Assembly (NCBI RefSeq): GCF_003846175.1
Contig: NZ_ML123046.1
Location: forward strand, 655,555 to 719,554
Source: Streptomyces sp. ADI95-17
Lineage (GTDB): Bacteria > Actinomycetota > Actinomycetes > Streptomycetales > Streptomycetaceae
Reading direction: 5' to 3'
Length of the DNA stretch: 64,000 nucleotides
The position numbers and the translations under genes were made by a program. Positions 25,549-34,023 of this stretch are shown piece by piece. Numbering within the stretch: the first letter of the stretch is position 1; each line of letters begins with the position of its first letter. The notes below the pieces were generated by a model, which saw nothing but the letters and a program-made list of their open reading frames with translations, was not told the origin of the DNA and made no database searches.

Positions 25549-25932
25549 ATGACACTGAGCAGTTTCAGCGACCTTGAGCAGGCCGTCCGCAGGAGTTGGG
25601 GCGCGGACACCACGACACCGGAACACCGGGCGCAGTGGACCCGGGACAATCCGGCGCGCGATCAGTGCGGCGTCACCGCGCTCGTGGTGCACGACCTGCT
25701 GGGCGGTGATCTGATGCGAGGCGAGGTCCATGTGGACGGCGAGCGAGTCGACTACCACTGGTGGAACCGGCTGGGCATGGGCGTCGAAGTCGATCTCACC
25801 CGTGAGCAGTTCGGCCCGCAGGAGATCGTCGTGGGCGGGAAGGTGGTCGTACGGCCGGCCCGGATCGTGCGGCTGCGTGAGGAGTACGAGCTGCTGCGCG
25901 GCAGAGTCCTGGCGGAGCTGAACCGGCAGTAG
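25549..25932 (+). CDS. YunG-like small protein
   Basis: A 127-residue protein: LEQAVRRSWGADTTTPEHRA, NPARDQCGVTALVVHDLLGG and DYHWWNRLGMGVEVDLTREQ. The order of W, P-x-x-x-QC, VTALVV, H-x-W-N and D-L-T matches YunG of Bacillus, whose function is unknown. The QC dyad plus the His-Trp-Asn and Asp line up as for a papain-like or transglutaminase-like fold, which is an inference. Stand-alone gene. Confidence 0.7.
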   Translation: MTLSSFSDLEQAVRRSWGADTTTPEHRAQWTRDNPARDQCGVTALVVHDLLGGDLMRGEVHVDGERVDYHWWNRLGMGVEVDLTREQFGPQEIVVGGKVVVRPARIVRLREEYELLRGRVLAELNRQ

Positions 25933-26087
25933 GCGGCACCCTGGAAGCTGTAGAAGTCCGGCCGGGTGAGCTCCGTCGGCGGGCCGCCATGTCGATGGGC
26001 CGCGGCTCGTTGTTCACCGCGCCGTGCGCGACGGGGGCGGGAGCGACGTCTTCGGGGAGGGTGAGGAGGGTTCTGTCGCCGAGTCGC

Positions 26088-26822
26088 TCATGGCAGGACT
26101 CTGTGAGCTGCCGCCGGCGCCTGTGCCGGGTCCGGAGTGCCGTCCGGGTCGGGTGGCGCGGGTGCGTCGCCGCGGGCGGCGTCGAGCGCGGCGCTGCGCC
26201 TGGTGAGTGTGCCGCTCTCCAGGCCGAGTTCGCGTTCGGCCGTGCTGACGGCCATCCGCGTGATCACCTCCGGGCGGTCCGCGGCCTCGGTGTTGGCGTG
26301 CGCGCCGAGGCCGTCGATGACGACCAGGATCTGGATGGTCGTCACATACGGGTCGGCGGTGCGGAATTCGCCGCAGTCGACGCCGTCACGGACGAGGTCC
26401 TCCAGTCGGCCCCGCCACAGCGCCTCGTGGTGGCCGACCCGGTCGCGGAGGGCGGGGCGGTAGCGGCTGAGGTGCCGGGCGTTGATCCACAGCCGGCTGA
26501 TGTCGTCGTACGCGGCACCCGTCGCCAGCGCGAAGAAGCGGGCGAGCCGGTCCGTGGGCGACCGCGTCGCCGGGTCCGCCGGGAGCAGGGTGTTCAGTTC
26601 GGCCCCGGCGGCGGTGCCGAACGCCTCGGCCACCAGGTCCTCGACCGCCGGGAAGTAGTGGCTGATGAGACCGGGGCGGACGCCGAGCTGTTCGCCGATC
26701 CGGCGCAGCGTGATGCACTCCAGCCCTTCGGTCAGGGCGATGGCCGCCGCCGCGTCGACGATTTCCGCACGCCGGTCCGCCGGGGACTTCCGGATCCGCT
26801 TCCGCTGAGGGCTTGACGACAT
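26088..26822 (-). CDS. TetR-family transcriptional regulator
   Basis: A 244-residue TetR protein. SPADRRAEIVDAAAAIALTE and LECITLRRIGEQLGVRPGLI with SHYFPAVEDLVAEAF form the HTH with the usual IG-x2-LGV...HYF pattern. The ligand-binding domain of about 170 residues is followed by a 35-residue Ala/Pro-rich tail. Start ATG 26822 precedes a basic arm (RKRIRK). An AT-poor gap of 200 bp separates it from the next rightward gene. A target is not evident. Confidence 0.88.
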   Translation of the reverse strand: MSSSPQRKRIRKSPADRRAEIVDAAAAIALTEGLECITLRRIGEQLGVRPGLISHYFPAVEDLVAEAFGTAAGAELNTLLPADPATRSPTDRLARFFALATGAAYDDISRLWINARHLSRYRPALRDRVGHHEALWRGRLEDLVRDGVDCGEFRTADPYVTTIQILVVIDGLGAHANTEAADRPEVITRMAVSTAERELGLESGTLTRRSAALDAARGDAPAPPDPDGTPDPAQAPAAAHRVLP

Positions 26823-27023
26823 ACCGGCGATGCTATTGACGGCGCGACCAACGGGCAACCGGAGGGCGGGCCGGTGGCCCGAAGGCCGCAGACACTCGGG
26901 GCCGCAGAGACCCGAGTCCGCAGAAAGTAGCCCCCGAGCCGCCGCCGCAACTGCCGATCGGGGCGGGATGCGGACCCTAGCGTCGATTCCTGCAAGCCAT
27001 CACCGATGCCATGGAGGACAGGG

Positions 27024-27257
27024 ATGAACAACAGCATGCGTACGGCGGCCGCTGCCGCAGCCCTCGTTGCCGGTCTCGTCACGGTGGGCGGCACCACGGG
27101 TGCCGCCGCTGCCGAGCGTCCGGAACGGATCACCAGCCAGGAGCAGCTCGCCAGAAGCATCGCGCAGGCGGTCGCGGCCGAGCAGCAGAGGGGCGCCGTC
27201 ACCGACGGTGTCATCGGCGGCATGGTGGTCAACTCGACCGGCCCGCGTTCCTGCTGA
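27024..27257 (+). CDS. small secreted peptide
   Basis: A 77-residue protein with a signal peptide (RTAAAAAALVAGLVTVGGTT, cleavage about after AAAA) and a mature part of some 45 residues with one Cys, the last residue (VVNSTGPRSC). GGAGG lies 8 bp before ATG 27024. It is followed 20 bp later by a Cys-rich protein gene in the same direction, so the two probably form one transcript that leads into the thioesterase gene. No relative recognised; it could be a peptide substrate or just an exported small protein. Confidence 0.55.
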   Translation: MNNSMRTAAAAAALVAGLVTVGGTTGAAAAERPERITSQEQLARSIAQAVAAEQQRGAVTDGVIGGMVVNSTGPRSC

Positions 27258-27276
27258 CGAATCGGAGGTGAGCACC

Positions 27277-27765
27277 GTGGACAGCACTGCGGACCTTGCC
27301 CGGGACGGGCGGGAAAGCCCCCTCAGATGGTGTCCGAGCGGTGATGCGAGCCGCCCGGAGAGCGTTGTTCTCGGCGTGCGGTCCGGGGAGCGTGACCAGG
27401 TCGCCTACCTGGCCGAACCCGTACCCGCCGCCGATGTTCTCGGCAGTATCCCGGAGGGGATCGCCCCCAACCGGGTGCTCCGGTTCGCCTCGCACTGCGT
27501 GTCGGACTGCGCGAACCGGGTCGGCGAGGCCTGCGGGCTGATCGAACGCATCACGACCGTGCCGGCCGAGCCCGGACCGGCCGCGGTGCCACGGTGCCAC
27601 CTCCGCCCGCACTGCAAGTGGTGGAACCAGGTCGGTGTCGAGGCCTGCCACCGCTGCCCCGCCCTGACGACACTGGAACCCCGCGACGACGAACTCGCCG
27701 TTCTCGTCGCGGACCCGGCGACCACGCGTGAACAATTGGAGAGCTGGATCGCCGCAGCCCCATGA
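27277..27765 (+). CDS. Cys-rich protein of unknown function
   Basis: A 162-residue protein from GTG 27277 (GGAGG is 8 bp before it). Eight cysteines, seven of them clustered in two groups: HCVSDCANRVGEACGLIERI with spacing C-x3-C-x6-C, and RCHLRPHCKWWNQVGVEACH followed by RCPAL, spacing C-x5-C-x10-C-x2-C. A clustered set like this fits a metal or Fe-S site, but no family name is certain. It stands 60 bp before the thioesterase gene and the two probably share a transcript, so it may be the left-most gene of the biosynthetic cluster. Confidence 0.55.
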   Translation: MDSTADLARDGRESPLRWCPSGDASRPESVVLGVRSGERDQVAYLAEPVPAADVLGSIPEGIAPNRVLRFASHCVSDCANRVGEACGLIERITTVPAEPGPAAVPRCHLRPHCKWWNQVGVEACHRCPALTTLEPRDDELAVLVADPATTREQLESWIAAAP

Positions 27766-27825
27766 GCGGATAACGTTCACGGAGCCGGTCGCGGACCGGA
27801 CCGAGAACATGAGAGAAGGGATGTC

Positions 27826-28578
27826 GTGGACAACTGGATACGGTGCTTCCGCCCGGCCCCCGAAGCCGCGGCACAGTTGCTGTGCTTCCCGCACGCAGGT
27901 GGTTCGGCCAGTGGCTACATCCCGCTGTCGACCCAGGTCTCGGGGACCGCGGAAGCACTGGTCGTGCAGTACCCCGGCAGGCACGACCGCATCGCCGAGC
28001 CGTTCGCCGAACGGCTCGGCGATGTCGTGCACGCGGTACTGGGCTCGCTCTCCGCGGACGGGGGCCGTCCGCTGATTCTGTTCGGCCACAGCATGGGCGC
28101 GCTCCTGGCGTACGAGACCGCACGGCAACTCGCGGCACAGGGACGCGAGCCCGCGGCGCTGTTCGTCTCGGGCAGCGAGGGCCCGTCGCTGCCGCGGCGC
28201 GCACGGCTGCCCGACCGGCCCAGCGACGCCGACCTGATCCGGGAGATGCGGCTGCTGTCCGGCACGGACGAGGAACTGCTGACCCACCCGGAGATCCTCG
28301 AACTCGCGCTGCCCCCGCTGCGCGCCGACTACGCCATGCTGTTCTCCCGAGTCCACGTTTCCGGGCCGCCGCTGCGCTGCCCGGTCGTCGCGCTGACCGG
28401 CGACAACGACCCCCGGGTCTCCGTCGAGGGCGTACAGGCGTGGGAACGGGAGACCGAGGGCCCCTTCGAGCGGCACGTACTGCCCGGCGGTCATTTCTTC
28501 CTGGGCGACCACCTGCCCCTCGTCGCGGATCTCATCGCCGCGTACGTGCCTGGACGAACGGTCCGTACGGGCGTCTGA
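27826..28578 (+). CDS. type II thioesterase
   Basis: A 250-residue stand-alone thioesterase of the GrsT/RifR type. QLLCFPHAGGSASGYIPLST is the conserved N-terminal loop, FGHSMGALLAYE holds the nucleophile Ser, CPVVALTGDNDPRVS the Asp region, and LPGGHFFLGDHLP the catalytic His. It clears misloaded or stalled acyl groups from carrier proteins in NRPS/PKS lines. It converges on the large NRPS operon, with a 23-bp stem terminator between them. Start GTG/ATG by family length at 27826. Confidence 0.93.
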   Translation: MDNWIRCFRPAPEAAAQLLCFPHAGGSASGYIPLSTQVSGTAEALVVQYPGRHDRIAEPFAERLGDVVHAVLGSLSADGGRPLILFGHSMGALLAYETARQLAAQGREPAALFVSGSEGPSLPRRARLPDRPSDADLIREMRLLSGTDEELLTHPEILELALPPLRADYAMLFSRVHVSGPPLRCPVVALTGDNDPRVSVEGVQAWERETEGPFERHVLPGGHFFLGDHLPLVADLIAAYVPGRTVRTGV

Positions 28579-28596
28579 CACCGCACAGCGCACAAC

Positions 28597-28647
28597 GCAC
28601 AGGGCTTGGGCCCCGACCCGGAAGGGGTCGGGGCCCAAGCCCTGTGC
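28597..28647. terminator. strong bidirectional hairpin terminator
   Basis: Two 23-base arms (28597-28619 and 28625-28647) pair perfectly across a 5-base loop. It sits between the convergent thioesterase gene and the end of the 20-kb NRPS/PKS operon. No long T tract, as is common in Streptomyces. Confidence 0.9.
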
Positions 28648-28655
28648 GCCGTCGG

Positions 28656-30722
28656 TCATTCCGCCTCGAACTCCGACAGCAGGGCGTCGAGGGAGTCGTC
28701 GCCGTCCTGCGCCGCGACGATCCGGCGGGCCATCTCGTGCAGCGTCAACTGCTCCAGGAACAGCGTGATCGGGACATCGAGGTCGAAGTCGTCCCGGAGG
28801 CAGCCGACCAGGTGGACGGCGGTCAGTGAGTCGCCGCCGGCCGCGAAGTACGTCATCTCCGGGTCGTCGGCGTCCTCCAGCCCGAGGGCCTCGGCGATCA
28901 GCGCGCGGACGTCCCGTTCCAGGTCGGCGGAACGGCCACCCTGCTCCGGCTGCTCCCCGCCCGGCGTGCCCGGCGTGCCCGGCGTGCCCGGCGCGACCGG
29001 AACGAGGCGGTACGCGCCGTGGCTCTCACCGGCGAACGGGTACGTCGGCAGCGAGACCCGCCGGCCGCCCCCCTCCCGCACCACCGGGTCGCCCGCCAGC
29101 CAGGCATCGCCGAGCGGGTCGGGCCCGCCGAGGCCCGCCGCACCGCCCGAGGCCAGCTCGGTGAGCAGCTCCGCCGCCTCTGTCCGGCTCCCGGCCCGCA
29201 CATAGCCGCGCACGGCCAACGGGGCACGGCCCACGCGGAGCGTGTGCGCGGTGTCGGCGAGGGACGGGGCACCCGGGGCGCGCAGCGCCCCGGCCAGCCG
29301 GCCGGCCACCTCGGCCAGGCACTCCCGGGTGCGGGCGGACAGCAGCAGGACCTCCGGCGCGCCCTCGGCCTCCGGCCGCCCGGCATCACCGCGCCGGGGC
29401 GCCTCCTCCAGGACCACATGCACGTTCGTGCCGCCGATCCCGACCGAGCTCACCCCGGACCGCCTGGGGCCGTGCTCCGGCTCCGGCCAGGCGGTCGCCC
29501 GCCCGACCAGGTGGAACGGCGAGTCGTCGAAGCCCAGTTCGGGGTGCGGTCGGCCGGCGTCGGCGTTCGGCACCAGCGTCGCGTGCTCCAGCATGAGCAC
29601 CGATTTGATCAGCGCGGCCACACCCGCCGCCGCGTCCAGGTGGCCGATGTTCGACTTCACCGAGCCGATCCCGATCCGCCCGGTACCGAGCGCCCCCTTG
29701 AACGCCGCCGTCGCCGCCGCCGCCTCGATGCGGTCACCGAGCGCGGTGGCCGTGCCGTGCGCCTCCAGGTACTGGGCGTCGGCCGGGTCGAGACCGGCCG
29801 CCGCCCAGGCCTCCACGATCGCGGCGGTCTGCTGGTCGACACCGGGCGCGGTGAACCCGACCTTGGTGGCCCCGTCGTTGGTGACGGCACTGCCCCGGAT
29901 GACGGCCCTGACCGGGTCGTTGTCGGCGATCGCGTCGGACAGCCGGCGCAGCACCACCACGCCCACCCCGTTGCCGGGCACCGTGCCGCTGGCCCGCTCG
30001 TCGAAGGGCCGGCAGCGGCCGTCCGGTGAGTAGATGCCGCCCTGCTGGTGGACGTAGCCCCGCTTGCGCACCGTGTCCACGGCGACGCCGCCGGCCAGCG
30101 CCGTGTCGCACTCGCCGAGCAGCAGGGACTGCACCGCGAGGTGCACCGCCGTCAGCGACGTCGAGCAGGCCGTCTGCACCGTCAGGCTCGGACCCTCCAG
30201 GCCCAGCCGGTAGGAGACCCAGGGGGCGAGGAACTCGCGGTCGGTGAGGATGCGCACCTGGAGCGCCCCGATGGACGCGGCGAGCCGCGGGTCGGTCTGC
30301 GCGGCCAGCATGTGCTCGGTGGGGCCGCCGCCGACGTACACGCCGGTACGGGCCGACCCGCCCAGCGGGCTGCGGCCGGCGTCCTCCAGCGCGGACCAGG
30401 CCGTCTGGAGGAGCAGCCGGTGCTGGGGGTCCAGGGCCGCGGCCTCGGTGCGGTTGAAGCCGAACAGCTCCGCCTCGAAACGGTCCGCGTCCGCGAGATG
30501 GCCCTTGGCCGGTACGTGGTCGCGGCCGCGCACCTCCTGCGGGTCGGCGCCGTCGGCGATCAGCTCCGCCTCGGTGAAGTCGGTCACCGAGCAGAGCCCG
30601 CCGAGCAGATTCTCCCAGTAGGCGTCCAGGTCGGGGGCGCCGGGGAAGCGGCCGCTCATCCCGACGACCGCGATCGCGGAGTCGGCTGCGAGGGGCTCGG
30701 CGGCGCTTGCGTTCTCGGTCAT
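28656..30722 (-). CDS. polyketide synthase KS-ACP protein without AT
   Basis: A 688-residue PKS module. The KS domain (about 15-445) is complete: VQTACSTSLTAVHLA (active Cys), EAHGTATALGD and KSNIGHLDAAAG (both His). A post-KS linker carries a PGTPGTPGTPGG stretch and then an ACP (about 605-675) with YFAAGGDSLTAVHLVG (phosphopantetheine Ser). No AT, KR, DH or ER domain is present, so malonyl must come in trans. The start overlaps the upstream NRPS stop by 4 bases (ATGA). It probably adds one C2 unit to a peptidyl chain from the neighbouring NRPS and leaves a keto group. It is the last gene of the leftward operon. Confidence 0.9.
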   Translation of the reverse strand: MTENASAAEPLAADSAIAVVGMSGRFPGAPDLDAYWENLLGGLCSVTDFTEAELIADGADPQEVRGRDHVPAKGHLADADRFEAELFGFNRTEAAALDPQHRLLLQTAWSALEDAGRSPLGGSARTGVYVGGGPTEHMLAAQTDPRLAASIGALQVRILTDREFLAPWVSYRLGLEGPSLTVQTACSTSLTAVHLAVQSLLLGECDTALAGGVAVDTVRKRGYVHQQGGIYSPDGRCRPFDERASGTVPGNGVGVVVLRRLSDAIADNDPVRAVIRGSAVTNDGATKVGFTAPGVDQQTAAIVEAWAAAGLDPADAQYLEAHGTATALGDRIEAAAATAAFKGALGTGRIGIGSVKSNIGHLDAAAGVAALIKSVLMLEHATLVPNADAGRPHPELGFDDSPFHLVGRATAWPEPEHGPRRSGVSSVGIGGTNVHVVLEEAPRRGDAGRPEAEGAPEVLLLSARTRECLAEVAGRLAGALRAPGAPSLADTAHTLRVGRAPLAVRGYVRAGSRTEAAELLTELASGGAAGLGGPDPLGDAWLAGDPVVREGGGRRVSLPTYPFAGESHGAYRLVPVAPGTPGTPGTPGGEQPEQGGRSADLERDVRALIAEALGLEDADDPEMTYFAAGGDSLTAVHLVGCLRDDFDLDVPITLFLEQLTLHEMARRIVAAQDGDDSLDALLSEFEAE

Positions 30723-33700
30723 CGTGTGGAGCCTTTCCGGTAGCTGAGTCGTCGGGCGGCGGCGGTGCGTCGTGCGTGCCGGTCACCGCCGCGCGCGGCG
30801 GCCGTGTCGGCGGGAGGAGCGGTGTCGGGGGCCCCGGCGGCGGCCCCGAGGGCCGCCCGGTCGAGGTGGGCGGCGAGGGCGTTGACGGTGGGGTGGCGGA
30901 ACAGGTCGACCAGGCTGAGTTCGCCGTACGTGCCCAGCTCGCGCAGGGCGGACAGGACGCTCAGCAGCCGGATCGAGTTACCGCCCAGATCGAAGAAGTG
31001 GTCGGTGACGGAGACGAGTTCGAGATTGAGCACCCGGGCCCACAGTCCGGCCACCAACTGCTCGGTCGCGGTGCCCGCGACGGTGGTCGAGCCGTCCGGC
31101 CGGCACCGCACCGTGGCGGGTTCCGGCAGCCGGGCCCGGTCGATCTTGCCGTTGCTGCTGAGCGGCATCTCGTCCAGTCGCACGAACACCTCGGGCACCA
31201 TCGATCCGGGCAGCCGCCGGGCGAGATGGGCGCGCAGCTCGGCGTCCGCGGGCGCCGCCCCGTCCCGGCCCACGACATACGCCACGAGCCGCTGTGCCGT
31301 CCCCGTGCCGCGGACGGTGGCCGCCGCCAGGGCGACGCCCGGCGCACCCGCCAGCAGGGTCTCGATCTCGCCGAGTTCGACGCGTACACCGCGCAGCTTG
31401 ACCTGGAGGTCGGAACGTCCGAGGTAGTGGATGAGCCCCTGCGCGTCGATCCGGCCGAGGTCACCGGTGCGGTACATCCGGGTGCCCGGTGCGCCGTGCG
31501 GGTCGGCGACGAACCGTTCGGCGGTCAGGGCGGGCCGGCCGACGTAGCCGCGCCCCAGCGAGGCACCGGCCACGTAGATCTCACCGGCGACCCCGGCGGG
31601 GACCGGCCGGAGCCGCTCGTCGAGCACATAGACCCGGGCCCCCGGCACGGCGCCGCCGAGCACCACGGGCTCACCGGGGGAGAGGTCCCCGGTGGTCGCG
31701 TAGACGGTCACCTCGCTGGGGCCGTACGCGTTCACGACCCGCCGTCCGGGCGCGCTGAGCCGTCCGACCAGCTCGGCCGGGCACGCCTCGCCGCCGACCG
31801 CGACGGTCCGCAGCTCGGGCAGCTGTCCGGTCAGGTCGGGCAGCAGCATCGCGGCGGACGGCGGCAGGAACACATAGGTGATGCGGGAGTCCCGCAGCCG
31901 GTCGAGCAGCGCCTCGCCGATCCGCTCGTCCTCCTGCGGGATGTGCAGCTCCGCACCGGCCACCCAGGGGAAGAAGAGGTCGGACACGGCGACGTCGAAG
32001 CCGAACGACACGAACTGCAGCACCCGGTCCCCGGCCTCGACGGGGAAGGAGTGCCGGACCGCCCGGGTGAGGTTGACCAGCGCCCGGTGCTCGATGGCGA
32101 CCCCCTTGGGGATGCCGGTGGAGCCCGAGGTGAACAGGACGTAGGCGAGGTCCTCGGGGGCCGGTGCGGTACCGGCCGTCGCGGGAGGCGCCGGTGCGAC
32201 GGGGTCCGTGACGGCCGGGCGGTCGACCCGGATGCACGGCACCTCCAGGCCCGCCGCCTTCGCCGCGGTCTCCTGGGAGGTCAGCAGGAGCCCGGTGCCC
32301 GAACCGTCCACCATGTGGCGGAGCCTGGCCTCCGGGTGGGCCTGGTCCAGCGGTACGTACGCGCCGCCCGCGCGCAGCACCGCCAGGGCCGCGATGCCCT
32401 GGTCGGCCGAGCGGGGCAGGAGCAGACCGACCCGGAAGCCGGGCCGTACCCCGGCGGCACGCAGCCGGGCGGCCAGCGTGTCGGCCCGGTCGAGCAGTTC
32501 GGCGTAGCTCAGCCGGAGATCGCCGCAGACCAGGGCAGTGGCGTCGGGGTGTTCGGCCGCCCGGTCGGCGATCAGATCGGGTACCAGGCGGTCCAGCGGT
32601 GCCGCCTCCGCGAGCCGGTCGGCACCGGCGATGGTGCGGGCGCGCTCGTCGGCCGGCACCAGCTCCACGACGGACATCGGGGCGGACGGATCCGCGAGGA
32701 GTCCGGCCAGCAGGGTGCGGAAGTTGTCCGTCCAGCGGCGGACCGTCGCCGCGTCGAACAGGTCGCTGCGGTAGATGAACTGGGCGGCGAGTCCGGCGTC
32801 CCAGCGCTCCACGAACAGGTGGAAGTCGAACTTCGCGGTGTCCAGCGTCAGCGCGAGCCGTTCGGTGGTGGCGCCGGTCAGCTTCAGCTCCGGCGTCGCC
32901 TCGTCCTCGTAGCTGAGCGCCACCTGCACCACCGGGTCGTGGCTGGTCTCCCGGACCGGGGCCAGGGTGTCGACCACCGCCTCGAACGGAGCGTCCTGGT
33001 AGGGCTGTGCCGCCAGCATCGAGGCCCGGACGCGGCGGGTCAGCTCGTCGAGGGACGGGTCGCCGCTCAGGTCCACCCGCATCGCCAGGGTGTTGGTCAG
33101 CATCCCGACCATCTCCTGGAGTTCGGGCCGCTCGCGGCCCGACGACGGATAGCCGACGACCAGGTCCTCGCCGCCCGAGAGCCGGGAGAGGAAAGCGGCG
33201 TACGCGGCGAACATCGTCATGAACGGGGTGGCGCCCGAGGCCGCCGCGACCTCGGCCAGGCGTTCCCTGACCTCGGCGCCGAGCAGGAAGCGCTCGGTGC
33301 CGCCCGAAGCGGTGCGGACCGGTGGGCGCGGGCGGTCCAGCGGCAGTTCCATGGCGGTGGGCGCGCCGCGCAGCAGGCCGGCCCAGTGCTCCACGGACGC
33401 CTCGAACGCGCCGTCCGCCGCGCGCTCCCGCTGCCAGGCCGCGTAGTCGGGGAACTGGATGGGGAGTTCGGCCGGACGGTACGTCAGACCCCGGGCCTCC
33501 TGCCGGTACCCCTCGGACAGCTCGTCCAGCATCAGGCCGAGCGACCAGCCGTCGCAGACCAGGTGATGGGCGACGAGCAGCACCCGGTGGCTGCCGTCGT
33601 CGACGGCGTACACGGTGCAGCGCAGCAGCGGCCCCGCGGCGGTGTCGAAGGGGAGGGCGGCCTCGGCGCGCACCAGGACGTCCGCGCCGTCGGCCGGTAC

Positions 33701-34018
33701 GGTCCGCCGGACCGCGAGCCGTACCCGCCCGACGGCCGAGACGCGCTGCGCCGGGGTGCCGTCGTCGGCGGTCCGGAAGACGGTGCGCAGCGCCTCGTGC
33801 CGGGCGACCAGCGCGTCCAGCGCGCGGCCGAACGCCTCGGTGTCGAAGGGCCCGTGCACCGCGAAGGCGACCGGCACGTTGTACTGGGGGGAGCCCGGAT
33901 TCAGCTGGTCGAGGACCAGCAGGCGGCTCTGGGCGTCGGAGGCGGGGAACTCGTACTCCTCGTTCCCGCCGCCCTCCCCGGCATAGAGGTCGATGAGCTC
34001 GACGGCGTCGACGGTCAT
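30719..34018 (-). CDS. NRPS module C-A-T (NRPS D)
   Basis: A 1099-residue single-module NRPS. Condensation domain about 20-450 (VLLVAHHLVCDGWSLGLMLD, intact HHxxxDG), adenylation domain about 465-960 (LAYVLFTSGSTGIPKGVAIE, YRTGDLGR, SSNGKIDR), carrier about 990-1050 (DLGGNSIRLLSV). By-eye alignment to GrsA gives the code D-V-S-F-A-G-A-V-Y-K, which matches no code I recall. A 45-residue basic C-terminal tail follows the carrier, perhaps a docking segment to the KS-ACP protein. GAGGGGA precedes ATG 34018, and the upstream gene's stop is 5 bp away. Confidence 0.92.
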   Translation of the reverse strand: MTVDAVELIDLYAGEGGGNEEYEFPASDAQSRLLVLDQLNPGSPQYNVPVAFAVHGPFDTEAFGRALDALVARHEALRTVFRTADDGTPAQRVSAVGRVRLAVRRTVPADGADVLVRAEAALPFDTAAGPLLRCTVYAVDDGSHRVLLVAHHLVCDGWSLGLMLDELSEGYRQEARGLTYRPAELPIQFPDYAAWQRERAADGAFEASVEHWAGLLRGAPTAMELPLDRPRPPVRTASGGTERFLLGAEVRERLAEVAAASGATPFMTMFAAYAAFLSRLSGGEDLVVGYPSSGRERPELQEMVGMLTNTLAMRVDLSGDPSLDELTRRVRASMLAAQPYQDAPFEAVVDTLAPVRETSHDPVVQVALSYEDEATPELKLTGATTERLALTLDTAKFDFHLFVERWDAGLAAQFIYRSDLFDAATVRRWTDNFRTLLAGLLADPSAPMSVVELVPADERARTIAGADRLAEAAPLDRLVPDLIADRAAEHPDATALVCGDLRLSYAELLDRADTLAARLRAAGVRPGFRVGLLLPRSADQGIAALAVLRAGGAYVPLDQAHPEARLRHMVDGSGTGLLLTSQETAAKAAGLEVPCIRVDRPAVTDPVAPAPPATAGTAPAPEDLAYVLFTSGSTGIPKGVAIEHRALVNLTRAVRHSFPVEAGDRVLQFVSFGFDVAVSDLFFPWVAGAELHIPQEDERIGEALLDRLRDSRITYVFLPPSAAMLLPDLTGQLPELRTVAVGGEACPAELVGRLSAPGRRVVNAYGPSEVTVYATTGDLSPGEPVVLGGAVPGARVYVLDERLRPVPAGVAGEIYVAGASLGRGYVGRPALTAERFVADPHGAPGTRMYRTGDLGRIDAQGLIHYLGRSDLQVKLRGVRVELGEIETLLAGAPGVALAAATVRGTGTAQRLVAYVVGRDGAAPADAELRAHLARRLPGSMVPEVFVRLDEMPLSSNGKIDRARLPEPATVRCRPDGSTTVAGTATEQLVAGLWARVLNLELVSVTDHFFDLGGNSIRLLSVLSALRELGTYGELSLVDLFRHPTVNALAAHLDRAALGAAAGAPDTAPPADTAAARGGDRHARRTAAARRLSYRKGSTR

Positions 34019-34023
34019 GGTTC

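Noticed and set aside
24387..25577. Long plus-strand frame within the pentapeptide-repeat gene
   Set aside because: It lies in another frame of a clear gene, and its Arg-rich text lacks any motif.
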